A stretch of DNA of 49,701 nucleotides, from assembly GCA_018266895.1 (NCBI GenBank), contig JAFDZQ010000098.1, positions 1 through 49,701 of the forward strand. The letters are read 5' to 3'. The DNA comes from Bacteroidota bacterium. GTDB lineage: Bacteria; Bacteroidota; Ignavibacteria; Tepidaquicellales; Tepidaquicellaceae. The notes under the pieces are model-generated. The model saw only the letters and a program-made list of their open reading frames with translations. It had not been told where the DNA came from and searched no databases. A program made the translations under genes and the position numbers. Of this stretch, positions 1 to 8,665 are shown one piece after another; the first letter of the stretch is position 1, and each line of letters starts with the position of its first letter.

Positions 1-675
1 AGATGAAAATGTATTATATGAATTTTTTCCTGCTTCTACTACTTCTTCGTGATTTGTTATTCCGGTAGAGTTTTCAGAAAGCAGATTAGTAATGCATGAA
101 AAAGCTATTGTTTTTATTCCTGAATTTCCTGCATGGATCATTTCCGGTACTGTAGACATTCCCACAGCATCTATGCCGGCTTTAGTCAGATATCTGATCT
201 CGGATTTTGTTTCATACATCGGGCCCGGAAGACAGCAGTAACTGCCTGATCTCAGTACTATTCTGCTTCTCAGAGCAATGTTCTTTATTTTATCGTGTAA
301 GGCTTTATCATAGAAATCTGCAATACATCTGTCAGTAAATCTGTTTTTGATAAAATTATAATGGGAGGTAATAAGCATAATATCAGAAACTCTGAATCTC
401 TTATTTAAACCTCCTGCGGCATTAGTCAGTATCAGCAGATCAATTCCGAGATCTTTCGACATATTAATATTCTGAAATATTTTATCATTATCATATCCTT
501 CATAATAATGTCTTCTGCCGGAAAATAATACTATCTCATTACTCCTGATTTTGCCAGTGAGGACTCTGATATTATGGAAACTATTTCTGTCTTCGTATAT
601 GATACCGGGTGAAACAAGCTCGTCTGAGAAATTATGTAAACCCGATCCTAATATTATTCCGATTCTGCTTTTCAA
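1..675 (-). CDS. punA: Purine nucleoside phosphorylase (C-terminus cut by window edge)
   Basis: Phosphorolysis of purine (deoxy)nucleosides to free base and (deoxy)ribose-1-phosphate in cytosolic purine salvage. The 225 visible codons show the family landmarks in order: phosphate loop LGSG (about residues 9-12), the LTNAAGGLN block, a GPMYET block followed by GMSTVPE, and near the truncated end TNHEE matching the base-binding (T/S)NxEE loop. Trimeric family members are about 270 residues, so some 45 residues lie beyond position 1. No ATG is in frame ahead of LGSG after the upstream stop; the TTG at 675 is the best start and gives a slightly short N-terminus. It is divergent from the TPR gene at 868. 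Family certain, exact start uncertain. Confidence 0.93.
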   Translation of the reverse strand, partial: MKSRIGIILGSGLHNFSDELVSPGIIYEDRNSFHNIRVLTGKIRSNEIVLFSGRRHYYEGYDNDKIFQNINMSKDLGIDLLILTNAAGGLNKRFRVSDIMLITSHYNFIKNRFTDRCIADFYDKALHDKIKNIALRSRIVLRSGSYCCLPGPMYETKSEIRYLTKAGIDAVGMSTVPEMIHAGNSGIKTIAFSCITNLLSENSTGITNHEEVVEAGKNSYNTFSS

Positions 676-798
676 TAAATAGGCATTTAATAATTGTGTT
701 TGAGATTATTTCAGTTAATCTGATAATTTTAAACTTCCGGAATATCTGATTAAAATGACCCCGTAAACAATTTACTTAATCAACTTGAAAAAAATAAT

Positions 799-813
799 AA
801 CATAAGTTATGTT
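799..813. promoter_or_regulatory. Odd-centred 15-nt palindrome in divergent spacer (possible operator)
   Basis: AACATAA-G-TTATGTT has perfect 7-bp arms around one central base. It lies in the 192-bp spacer between the divergent purine nucleoside phosphorylase and TPR genes, 55 bp ahead of the TPR start. A dimeric regulator site is possible, but AT-rich DNA yields such palindromes by chance and I recognise no regulator motif. Confidence 0.25.
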
Positions 814-867
814 TGTTATAAGAAACTTTACCGGATTTATACAAGTTATTAAGTGTAAATATAAAAA

Positions 868-1362
868 ATGAGTACTGATAAAATAAAAAGTCCTTTAGAA
901 AAATCCAGGGAATATTTAAACAAAGCTTACGAATTTCAGATGAAAGGTCAGTTCGAAGAAGCTATTTTGAATTACAAGCTTTCATTGGAACTGTTTCCTA
1001 CTGCTGAAGCTCATACTTTTCTGGGCTGGACATACAGTTTTACCGGCGATCTTGACAAAGCCATTGAAGAATGTAAAAACGCTATATCAGTTGATGCTGA
1101 TTACGGTAATCCGTATAATGACATAGGTTCTTATCTCATTCAGCAGGGAAAACACGATGAAGCTTTGCCATGGCTTGAAATGGCTGTTAAATCAAAAAGA
1201 TACGAAAATCATCATTTTGCTCACTTAAATATAGGAAGAGTACTCGAACTAAAAGGCATGTGGTTTGAAGCTCTTGAGGAATACAGAACAGCCATAATAT
1301 TGTCACCGGATTACCTGCTTGCAAAACAATATTTTAATAAACTTCAGGGATTATTAAATTAA
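868..1362 (+). CDS. Tetratricopeptide repeat protein
   Basis: A 164-residue protein made almost wholly of about four TPR units (roughly residues 14-45, 47-79, 80-112 and 115-149). They show the expected small/aromatic pattern, for example LGWTYSFTGDLDKAIEE and IGRVLELKGMWFEALEEY, and each ends near a Pro or Asp. There is no signal peptide or membrane segment, so a cytosolic protein-interaction scaffold is likely; the partner cannot be read from sequence. The ATG at 868 follows an AT-rich leader. Only 9 nt separate it from the sorting-domain protein downstream, so the two are probably co-transcribed. Confidence 0.9.
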   Translation: MSTDKIKSPLEKSREYLNKAYEFQMKGQFEEAILNYKLSLELFPTAEAHTFLGWTYSFTGDLDKAIEECKNAISVDADYGNPYNDIGSYLIQQGKHDEALPWLEMAVKSKRYENHHFAHLNIGRVLELKGMWFEALEEYRTAIILSPDYLLAKQYFNKLQGLLN

Positions 1363-1371
1363 CATCAAATA

Positions 1372-2121
1372 ATGAAAAAAATATTTTCAATTTTTACTAT
1401 ATTTCTGTTTTACCTTATTCTTTACAATATCAGTTATGCTCAGAGTTTTTCATTTACACCTCTGGGGTCAAGCACTGTAAATTATCCTTATATTCCGGAC
1501 TCGACACAGATAGTTAAACTTCAGGGAATTGTCAGAAGCAACTCTTCTTCACCTGTTAATTTCAGATTTGCCCGGGTATTGAATAATTTGCCTGCTAACT
1601 GGGAATCTCAAATGTGCTACGATCTCTGTTATGCGCCTTTTATTGATACGATTTCGCTTCCTTCGGATCCTCCCTATACTATTTCTCCGAATCATACGGA
1701 TACACTTTTTTATATAGACTTTTTATGTGTCGGGCAGGGCAGGGGAACGGCAAATGTGAAAATGTACAATACGGATAATCCGTCTGAATTTGTAATGATC
1801 AACTTTGTAGTTCAGATTGGTGATGTAGGCATTCACACTGTTTCATATAATGCCGATAATTACAGCTTATCGCAGAATTATCCAAATCCGTTTAATCCCG
1901 TTACTCAGATCGTTTTTTCAATTGCAAAATCTGATGCTGTTACTCTGAAAGTATATGATATTCTCGGAAAAGAAGCTGCTGTCTTGCTGAATAATGAAAA
2001 GTTGAATGCGGGCAGATATAAGATTGATTTTGACGGAAGCAGATTATCATCAGGAATTTATTATTATTCGATCCTTTCAGATAATTTTTATGACACAAAA
2101 AAAATGATTCTTGTGAAATAA
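1372..2121 (+). CDS. Secreted protein with type IX sorting domain
   Basis: Exported protein of 249 residues. The N-terminus is a Sec signal peptide (KK, a hydrophobic core to about residue 22, then SYAQ). The middle (about 25-155) looks beta-rich and Ig-like, with three cysteines (MCYDLC, and FLC about 40 residues later). Residues 163-249 form a Por-type C-terminal sorting domain: SQNYPNPFNP, then VTLKVYDILGKE, LSSGIYYY and the terminal KKMILVK. Such domains direct type IX secretion across the outer membrane and are removed on anchoring. The cargo function is unknown. It follows the TPR gene by 9 nt. Confidence 0.9.
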   Translation: MKKIFSIFTIFLFYLILYNISYAQSFSFTPLGSSTVNYPYIPDSTQIVKLQGIVRSNSSSPVNFRFARVLNNLPANWESQMCYDLCYAPFIDTISLPSDPPYTISPNHTDTLFYIDFLCVGQGRGTANVKMYNTDNPSEFVMINFVVQIGDVGIHTVSYNADNYSLSQNYPNPFNPVTQIVFSIAKSDAVTLKVYDILGKEAAVLLNNEKLNAGRYKIDFDGSRLSSGIYYYSILSDNFYDTKKMILVK

Positions 2122-2195
2122 TTTTTATCAGAACTTATAAAACTGACTTTCAACAGAAAGCTCAATAAGGTATATTCAATAAATTATCTGATTAA

Positions 2196-2687
2196 ATGGC
2201 TATAACTAAAAAGAAAGATTTAAATTTTTTTGAACAGACATACATTCCGCAGATAGTAAAAGGTCTCGGTTTGACTTTCAAACAGATCTTCAGGCCTAAA
2301 TTTACACGACAGTATCCTGAAGAAAAGTGGACTCCTCCCGGATCTTACAGAGGACGACCTGTACTCGTTCAGGAAGATGACGGATCTGAAAGATGCGTAG
2401 CGTGTTCGTTGTGCTCAAGAGTCTGTCCTGCTCTGGCTATCGAGGTTCAAGCCGGAGAAACTGAAAGAGATAAAGAAAGATACCCCGAAAAATTCGAGAT
2501 CAATATGGTCAGATGCATATTCTGCGGATTTTGCGAAGAAGTCTGTCCTGAAGAAGCGATTATTATGAGTGATGAATATGAACTTGTTTTTTCAAGCCAG
2601 GAAGAAGCCATATTCGGAAAAGACAAACTTCTTGTTCCGAAAGATAAACTGAAAAAGAGACTGGACTATTTACAGGAGTTTAGATAA
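2196..2687 (+). CDS. nuoI: NADH-quinone oxidoreductase subunit I (NuoI), two [4Fe-4S] ferredoxin
   Basis: Peripheral-arm subunit of respiratory complex I carrying clusters N6a and N6b, which pass electrons toward quinone. Two C-x2-C-x2-C-x3-C-P motifs are visible, Cys67/70/73/77 and Cys107/110/113/117, separated by the usual loop ending in (R)YPEKFEIN. At 163 residues it has the normal length, and the N-terminal [21 protein letters not shown] is typical of NuoI. It is not in a nuo operon: it sits between two secreted sorting-domain proteins, 11 nt before the second, while nuoK, nuoL and nuoN lie 19-46 kb away. A free-standing two-cluster ferredoxin is the alternative, but the NuoI-specific ends argue against it. 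Confidence 0.95.
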   Translation: MAITKKKDLNFFEQTYIPQIVKGLGLTFKQIFRPKFTRQYPEEKWTPPGSYRGRPVLVQEDDGSERCVACSLCSRVCPALAIEVQAGETERDKERYPEKFEINMVRCIFCGFCEEVCPEEAIIMSDEYELVFSSQEEAIFGKDKLLVPKDKLKKRLDYLQEFR

Positions 2688-2698
2688 AATAATCTGTT

Positions 2699-3364
2699 AT
2701 GAAAATCTGTATTTCAATATTAATATTACTTTTCTATATCATGCCTGTTAAGGCTGATATTTTTGATGTAAAAAATAACAGGATTGTTAATTATACCGCT
2801 GTTATAAAAAACGGCGAAGTAAATCTTAACTGGAATATTGTAAATCCGGTTAATCTTTACAAATTCAAAATCGAAATTAAGAAAGCGGGAACTGAAAATT
2901 ACAACTTAGTCAGTGATGTTCTTTTTGTAAATTTCCGTAAAAAAACAGAATCCGATACGCTCATTTCTTATAATTATTTCTATTCTCATAATCCCGAAGA
3001 AAACGGAGTTTATTATTATAAGCTGAGCGCTTTTGATAATTTTAACAAATCCGTATCTTCCGAAGAATTAAAAATCGGAATTACGGAAGTTCCTGAATTC
3101 ACACTTCATCAAAACAGCCCGAATCCGTTTAATCCTTCAACCGTAATTTCATTCAGCATACTTGTACCTACAAATGTTAAACTACAGGTTTATAGTCTTA
3201 CAGGCAGATATGTTGATTTGCTCGTTGACGGATTCAGAACTCCCGGAACCTACAACATAGAATTTAACACATCTAAATATTCCGACCTTTCCAGCGGAAT
3301 TTATTTCTACAAACTGGAAACAAATTATTCTACGGATATCAAAAAAATGATATTTGCAAAATAA
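2699..3364 (+). CDS. Secreted protein with type IX sorting domain
   Basis: A 221-residue exported protein. Residues 1-19 form a signal peptide (hydrophobic ILILLFYIM, then VKA). Residues about 30-125 look like one fibronectin-III/Ig-like beta sandwich (VNLNWNIVNPVNLYKFKIE, YYYKLSAFDNF). Residues about 135-221 are a Por-type sorting domain with HQNSPNPFNP, VKLQVYSLTGRY, LSSGIYFYKLE and the end KKMIFAK. Release or anchoring at the cell surface through type IX secretion is inferred. The start lies 11 nt after the nuoI stop, so it may be co-transcribed with nuoI despite having no obvious functional link. Confidence 0.88.
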   Translation: MKICISILILLFYIMPVKADIFDVKNNRIVNYTAVIKNGEVNLNWNIVNPVNLYKFKIEIKKAGTENYNLVSDVLFVNFRKKTESDTLISYNYFYSHNPEENGVYYYKLSAFDNFNKSVSSEELKIGITEVPEFTLHQNSPNPFNPSTVISFSILVPTNVKLQVYSLTGRYVDLLVDGFRTPGTYNIEFNTSKYSDLSSGIYFYKLETNYSTDIKKMIFAK

Positions 3365-3438
3365 TCCGGAAAAATAATCTCTTACTTTGTTTAAAACTGT
3401 ATCGCTGTTCACCTGTTTAGTAATGCATTGTAGAAAGA

Positions 3439-4797
3439 ATGCAAAATATTTATTTTATTCCAATACTTATGGACTATATTAAATCTATTTTCTTTGACCT
3501 TTTTTTACTTCTGTTATTTGTGCTGTTGAATGCTTTGTTTGTTGCAGCTGAATTTGCCCTGGTAAAAGTCAGGAAAACTCAGCTAGGACCTACTGAATTA
3601 AAAAATGATAATAAGGCGAAACTGGCTTTAAAACAGATAACCCATCTGGATGAATATCTTGCCGCGACTCAGTTCGGAATTACAATCTCTTCACTCGGAC
3701 TGGGCTGGATAGGTGAACCTGTAACTGCCAGAATTCTGGAACCACTTTTCAGTTTGTTCTCTATAGACAGTCCCGCTACGATTCATACTATATCTTTATC
3801 AGTTGGTTTTATTTTGATAACATTTATGCATATTATTTTAGGCGAGCTGGCACCGAAATCAATTGCCATCAGGCATCCCAAAACAACAACTTTATTTGTC
3901 TCAATACCCCTGAATCTGTTTTATATCATTTTCAGGCCGCTGATACACTTACTGAACGCAACAGCAAACAGTATTTTACTGCTTTTAGGTTTGAAACCTG
4001 CAACAGAATCCGAAAGATCTCATTCAGAAGAAGAGATAAGATCTTTGATTGCGGAAACGACAAAATTCGGTAAAATTGATGAAACCGAATATGCTCTCAT
4101 AGAAAAGATATTTGATTTCAATGATAAGATTGCAAGGGAAGTAATGGTCCCCAGAAATGATATGGTGGCTATTGAAGTAAACGAAAGCAGGGATAAAATT
4201 ATTCAGAAAGTAATCGACGAAGGATTTTCAAGAATTCCAGTTTATAAAGACAGTCTTGATAATATTATCGGCGTGATTTATTCAAAAGATATTATAAGTG
4301 CAGCCGAACATCGTGATATAATAGTGCTGCATGATATAATCAGACCCGCATATTTCATTCCCGAAACCAGGCATATCGGTGATCTTCTGAAAGATTTGCA
4401 GAAGAAACACATTCACCTTGGTATTGTTGTTAATGAACACGGAGGCGTCGAAGGTCTGATAACGCTTGAAGATATTATCGAAGAGATTTTCGGAGAAATT
4501 GAAGATGAATATGATATTGAATCAGATTCTGAAAATCAGAAATTAAATACCGGAAGAAAAGGCGTTTATCTTGTTAACCCGAATATTTCTATTAAAGACT
4601 TTAATAATAAATTCGATACTGATGTGCCGGCGGATTCAGACGAATACCAGACTTTAAGCGGATTTCTTCATACTGTGACGGGGCATATTCCTGAATTGTT
4701 TGAAAGAATAGATTATAAAGGATTATTAATAACAATAATGAAAAAGTCAGGAAATAAATTACTTCAGGTGAAAATCCAGAAACTGAAAAATTACTGA
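3439..4797 (+). CDS. CNNM/CorC-like membrane protein with DUF21, CBS pair and CorC_HlyC domain (hemolysin family)
   Basis: Inner-membrane protein of 452 residues with the standard three-part layout. A DUF21 transmembrane domain (about 1-190, four hydrophobic segments including FVAAEFALVKVRK and GELAPKSIAI) is followed by two CBS motifs (about 215-335, with MVPRNDM and VVNEHGGVEGLITLEDI), then a C-terminal CorC_HlyC transporter-associated domain (about 355-445). Family members are linked to Mg2+/Co2+ efflux and resistance; the old haemolysin label is misleading. The ATG at 3439 adds ten residues; the ATG at 3469 (MDYIKSIFF) is an equally good start. It is followed after 67 nt by the MlaE-like permease. 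Confidence 0.93.
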   Translation: MQNIYFIPILMDYIKSIFFDLFLLLLFVLLNALFVAAEFALVKVRKTQLGPTELKNDNKAKLALKQITHLDEYLAATQFGITISSLGLGWIGEPVTARILEPLFSLFSIDSPATIHTISLSVGFILITFMHIILGELAPKSIAIRHPKTTTLFVSIPLNLFYIIFRPLIHLLNATANSILLLLGLKPATESERSHSEEEIRSLIAETTKFGKIDETEYALIEKIFDFNDKIAREVMVPRNDMVAIEVNESRDKIIQKVIDEGFSRIPVYKDSLDNIIGVIYSKDIISAAEHRDIIVLHDIIRPAYFIPETRHIGDLLKDLQKKHIHLGIVVNEHGGVEGLITLEDIIEEIFGEIEDEYDIESDSENQKLNTGRKGVYLVNPNISIKDFNNKFDTDVPADSDEYQTLSGFLHTVTGHIPELFERIDYKGLLITIMKKSGNKLLQVKIQKLKNY

Positions 4798-4864
4798 TTA
4801 TACTAAAAATTTTTATCTTCAGAACTATTTATCAAAACTCAAAAATATATAAAATCATAGAAGA

Positions 4865-5632
4865 TTGATAACATTTGTTGGCGGGAAGGTTTTTAAGTTT
4901 TTTACGGAGCTCGGTCAGTTTTTTTATTTAATGCTGAGAGTTCTGAAAAGTCTCGGAAGAATGTTTCGTGACAGGATGCTTATCATTGAACAAATGCAGC
5001 ATGTAGGCGTAAATTCTCTCGCTCTTGTAACAATAATCGGTATTTTTACAGGCGCTGTTTCCTGCTGGCAGGCTGCTTATCAGATTAAAGGTCTGATCTC
5101 TTACAGCTATCTCGGCTCTGCTACTACAAAAGCCATAATTATTGAACTCGGACCCGTACTCGCTGCAATTGTTCTTGCAGGCAGAGTAGGGGCTTCTATG
5201 GCAGCTGAACTGGGTACTATGAAAGTTACTGAACAGATCGATGCTCTTGAATCTATGGCTATTAGTCCTGTCAGATATCTCGCAATGCCAAGAATCGTTG
5301 CAACAACTGTAATGCTTCCTGTTTTAGTAATTTATGCCAGCTCTATTGCAATAATAGGTTCATATCTGGTTGCAGTGCTTTTTCTTGATGTTCCTTCGGA
5401 AACATTTTTAAATTCCTTTAAAAAAGCTTTTGAAGTCAAAGATGTTGTTGCAGGTACGATCAAAGCCGTGTTTTTCGGATTATCTATATCTTCAATCGGA
5501 TGCTTTATAGGTTTTCAGACAAAAGGCGGGGCAGAAGGGGTCGGACTTTCGACTATAAAAGCCTTTGTTGTAGCGGCTGCATCTATTCTTATACTTGATT
5601 ATGTCCTCTGGAATTTCTTAATTGGAATGTAA
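4865..5632 (+). CDS. MlaE/YrbE-family ABC transporter permease
   Basis: Integral inner-membrane permease of the MlaE family, which moves phospholipids or other lipids between the membranes. The 255 residues carry five or so hydrophobic helices and the family blocks ELGPVLAAIVLAGRVGASMAAELGTM, then TEQIDALESMAISPVRYLAMPR. The ATPase and the MCE-domain protein that normally accompany it are not in this window, so its complex is encoded elsewhere. The predicted start is TTG at 4865; an in-frame ATG at 4931 would drop the first 22 residues. It is packed 4 nt before pyrB. Confidence 0.92.
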   Translation: MITFVGGKVFKFFTELGQFFYLMLRVLKSLGRMFRDRMLIIEQMQHVGVNSLALVTIIGIFTGAVSCWQAAYQIKGLISYSYLGSATTKAIIIELGPVLAAIVLAGRVGASMAAELGTMKVTEQIDALESMAISPVRYLAMPRIVATTVMLPVLVIYASSIAIIGSYLVAVLFLDVPSETFLNSFKKAFEVKDVVAGTIKAVFFGLSISSIGCFIGFQTKGGAEGVGLSTIKAFVVAAASILILDYVLWNFLIGM

Positions 5633-5636
5633 AATT

Positions 5637-6557
5637 ATGATTAAAATGAATTTTCCTCATCATCTTACGGGTTTAAGAAATCTGGAAATTGAAAATTTCA
5701 AAGAAATTTTTAAACTGGCAGAAGTTTATAAAAAGAAGATTCTGAATAAAACTCCATTTGAAAGAAAACTAAAAGATAAATCTGTAATTAATTTATTCTT
5801 CGAAGACTCGACAAGAACAAGAACATCATTCGAACTTGCAGAAAAAAAGCTGGGTATGGATGTAGTAAATTTTTCATCGTCAGGTTCTTCATTAAGCAAA
5901 GGTGAAAGTTTTCTGGATACTTTGAAAAACATCGGATCAATGAAATTTGATTACATCGTAATCAGGAGTCAGGAATCAGGGACACCTGCTGTCTGCATAA
6001 AACACACAGCTTCTAAAGTCATAAATGCAGGTGACGGAATAAATGAACATCCTACTCAGGGGCTTCTTGACTTGTTTACTCTGATTGAGGAGTTCGGAAG
6101 TTTAAAAAATCTTAAAGTATGCATAGTCGGAAATATTTCTCACAGCAGAGTTGCATTATCAGATATTTTTGCGCTCAGGAAGTTTAATGCAAATGTATCC
6201 GTATGCGGTCCTTTATCTTTTATCCCTGCATGCATTGAGGGACTTGGAGTTGATGTTTATATTAATATTGATGAGGCAGTTAAAAATAACGATGTACTGA
6301 TTGTACTTCGTGTGCAAACTGAAAGAGATGCGGTTTCGCTTCTTCCGTCACTTAATGAATACAGTAAACATTACGGAATCAATTCAGACAGACTTAATCT
6401 TAATCCCGGTATTAAAATCATGCATCCGGGTCCGGTGAATATTAATGTAGAAATAGATCATAAAGCAGCCGTATCTGAAAATTCTCTTATCTTTGATCAG
6501 GTAACAAACGGGCTTGCGGTAAAATGCGCTCTCTTTGAATTAATGAATGAGTTATAA
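5637..6557 (+). CDS. pyrB: Aspartate carbamoyltransferase catalytic subunit
   Basis: Catalyses carbamoyl phosphate + L-aspartate to N-carbamoyl-L-aspartate, the committed step of pyrimidine synthesis. The carbamoyl-phosphate loop STRTRTS (about residues 58-64), the SKGES loop, HPTQGLLD and the late HPGPVN are all present. About 306 residues is the normal catalytic-chain length. A TTG at 5622 would overlap the upstream permease; the ATG at 5637, just after the permease stop, is preferred. No pyrI regulatory chain is seen. pyrC follows 14 nt later, and in some bacteria these two enzymes form a complex. Confidence 0.97.
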   Translation: MIKMNFPHHLTGLRNLEIENFKEIFKLAEVYKKKILNKTPFERKLKDKSVINLFFEDSTRTRTSFELAEKKLGMDVVNFSSSGSSLSKGESFLDTLKNIGSMKFDYIVIRSQESGTPAVCIKHTASKVINAGDGINEHPTQGLLDLFTLIEEFGSLKNLKVCIVGNISHSRVALSDIFALRKFNANVSVCGPLSFIPACIEGLGVDVYINIDEAVKNNDVLIVLRVQTERDAVSLLPSLNEYSKHYGINSDRLNLNPGIKIMHPGPVNINVEIDHKAAVSENSLIFDQVTNGLAVKCALFELMNEL

Positions 6558-6571
6558 TAAATGTATTAACA

Positions 6572-7855
6572 ATGCAGGATATTATCTTCAGAAATATTGA
6601 ATTGGTTTCTCCGTCAGATAATCTGAATTTCAAAACTGATCTATTGATTCAGGACGGTTTGATAAAAAAAATCGGAAGAGTAAACACATCTAAAAAGACT
6701 GTCAGCGAAATTAACGGAAGAGGAAAAACATGCGTCCCGGGATTATTTGATATGCATGTTCATTTCAGGGAACCCGGTCAGACTCATAAGGAAGATTTAA
6801 TCAGCGGCTCTTCAGCTGCTTCCAATGGCGGTTTTACGGGTGTGCTTATAATGCCGAATACAACTCCGCCACTGGATTCGCCACTGCTTGTAAAAAACAT
6901 TCTTGAGAGAACAAAGAATTTTCTGACAGATGTTAATATAGCAGCTTGCGCCACGCAAAAAAGGGAAGGACTTATACTATCTCCTATTCTTTCTTTGCAT
7001 GAGTCCGGAGCAGTGGCATTTACCGATGACGGCAGCCCGGTATTGAATCCTGAAATAATGAGAAGAGTCCTTGAATACACTTCACAGGTTAATTCTGTTA
7101 TGATTCAGCATTGCGAGGATATGAACATCTCAAACGGAGGCGTAATAAATGAAGGTTTTGTTTCTACTTTGCTTGGTCTGAAAGGCATTCCTGAAGTCAG
7201 TGAAACTGCAATTATTGCAAGAGATATTCTTTTAACTGAATTTGTTAAGAAATCAAGATATCACGTTCAGCATATTTCATGCGGAAAAAGCGTGGAACTT
7301 GTCAGAAATGCTAAACTAAAAAGTATTAATGTAACGGCGGAAGTTTGTCCGCATCACTTCTTACTTACTGACGAAGAATGTTTTGATTACAACACTAATG
7401 CTAAAATGAACCCTCCTCTCAGGACAAATGAAGATCTGTCGGAAATAATAAAAGGTTTAAGCGATGACACTATAGATGTAATCTGCACTGACCATGCTCC
7501 GCACACGGAATATGAAAAAAGCCAGCCTTTTGCCAAAGCACCTTTTGGAATTACGGGACTTGAAACTGCAGTTGGACTTTCATTTACTTTTCTGGTTAAG
7601 AATGAAATAATTTCATTTTCAAAAATGATTGAAAAAATGTCAGTTAATCCCAGAAAGATTATAGGTCTGAAAGAAATCAGAATTTGCGAAGGGGAAAAAG
7701 CAAATCTGACAGTGCTTGAAAAGAATAAAAAATGGATCGTGGATAAAAATAAGTTTAAATCAAAAAGCAGGAACACTCCGTTTGACGGATATGAACTTTA
7801 CTGCAAACCTTACTGTGTAATTAATAATAATCAGATATTTTACTGCAAAGTATAA
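6572..7855 (+). CDS. pyrC: Dihydroorotase
   Basis: Zinc amidohydrolase that cyclises N-carbamoyl-aspartate to dihydroorotate in pyrimidine synthesis. It is a class I enzyme of 427 residues: metal pair His62-x-His64 in DMHVHFREPG, Asp153 in TDDGSP, His180 in IQHCED, His234 in QHIS, and catalytic Asp307 in CTDHAPH, followed by FGITGLETA. The presence of these ligands argues for an active enzyme rather than the inactive PyrC-like chains of some ATCase complexes. It forms a tight pyrBC pair, followed 24 nt later by the ParA-type ATPase. Confidence 0.97.
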   Translation: MQDIIFRNIELVSPSDNLNFKTDLLIQDGLIKKIGRVNTSKKTVSEINGRGKTCVPGLFDMHVHFREPGQTHKEDLISGSSAASNGGFTGVLIMPNTTPPLDSPLLVKNILERTKNFLTDVNIAACATQKREGLILSPILSLHESGAVAFTDDGSPVLNPEIMRRVLEYTSQVNSVMIQHCEDMNISNGGVINEGFVSTLLGLKGIPEVSETAIIARDILLTEFVKKSRYHVQHISCGKSVELVRNAKLKSINVTAEVCPHHFLLTDEECFDYNTNAKMNPPLRTNEDLSEIIKGLSDDTIDVICTDHAPHTEYEKSQPFAKAPFGITGLETAVGLSFTFLVKNEIISFSKMIEKMSVNPRKIIGLKEIRICEGEKANLTVLEKNKKWIVDKNKFKSKSRNTPFDGYELYCKPYCVINNNQIFYCKV

Positions 7856-7879
7856 ATTTTTTATAATAAGTTTTAAAAC

Positions 7880-8665
7880 ATGAGCAAAATTATTTCAGTC
7901 TGCATACCAAAGGGAGGAGTAGGGAAGACGACAACAGCAGTAAATCTTGCTGCATCACTTGCTGTAGCTGAGAAGAAAACACTGTTGATTGATACAGATC
8001 CTTTTGGTGCAGCTGCAATTGCACTGGGCTATACTCCGGATAAGATAAAAGCAGGCTTGGCTGAAATTTTCGGATTCTCGCATTCAATTAAATCTGTAAT
8101 CCACAGGACTGATCTGGAATATCTCGATTTTGTTCCTGCAAATATTTATTCAATAAACATGCATGATAAGTTCATTAAATATGCTGAAAACAGGTCGATA
8201 CTTAAAAACTCTTTGACTCCGGTTGAAGATTATTATGATTATATTATTCTTGATTGTCCCCCTGTTTTGAAAGGTATTACTACAAACGCGCTTGTTGCCT
8301 CGGATACAATCTTAATACCAATTAAATCAGGACATTTTTCACTTGAAGCAATTGATACTTTATTTAAATATTTCGAACATATTAAGGAAATTGCAAATCC
8401 TGAACTTGAAATAGAAGGAATAGTTCTGACAATGTATGAAAAAGATTCGAAGGTAACGAAGATTTCAGAGCGTGAACTTAAAATAAAGTACAGTAAGTAT
8501 CTTCTCAGCACTGTTATACCGAACACAAGTTTATTGAATGAATCTACATTTTACGGAAAACCATTGTGTCTGTATAAAATTGATTCTGATGGCGCAATTG
8601 CTTATCTGGATCTTGCAAGTGAAATACTTAAAAACAATAAAAAGGAAAGAAAGGAAATTGTTTAA
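7880..8665 (+). CDS. ParA/Soj-family ATPase (orphan)
   Basis: A 261-residue deviant-Walker ATPase of the ParA/MinD superfamily. The N-terminal KGGVGKTTTA (Lys11 and Lys16) includes the signature lysine needed for ATP-dependent dimers, and the LLIDTDPFG and DYIILDCPP blocks are intact. Soj-type members position chromosomes, plasmids or protein clusters on the nucleoid or membrane. No parB gene or parS-like site (TGTTNCACGTGAAACA-type) was noticed nearby, so calling it the chromosome-segregation ParA is unsafe. Its stop abuts the valS start with no gap, and the pyrC-parA-valS run is probably one transcript. Confidence 0.9.
   Translation: MSKIISVCIPKGGVGKTTTAVNLAASLAVAEKKTLLIDTDPFGAAAIALGYTPDKIKAGLAEIFGFSHSIKSVIHRTDLEYLDFVPANIYSINMHDKFIKYAENRSILKNSLTPVEDYYDYIILDCPPVLKGITTNALVASDTILIPIKSGHFSLEAIDTLFKYFEHIKEIANPELEIEGIVLTMYEKDSKVTKISERELKIKYSKYLLSTVIPNTSLLNESTFYGKPLCLYKIDSDGAIAYLDLASEILKNNKKERKEIV

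Noticed and set aside
5622-5636. TTG at 5622 as start of pyrB
   Set aside because: It overlaps the upstream permease, and the ATG at 5637 right after that gene's stop gives the normal N-terminus.
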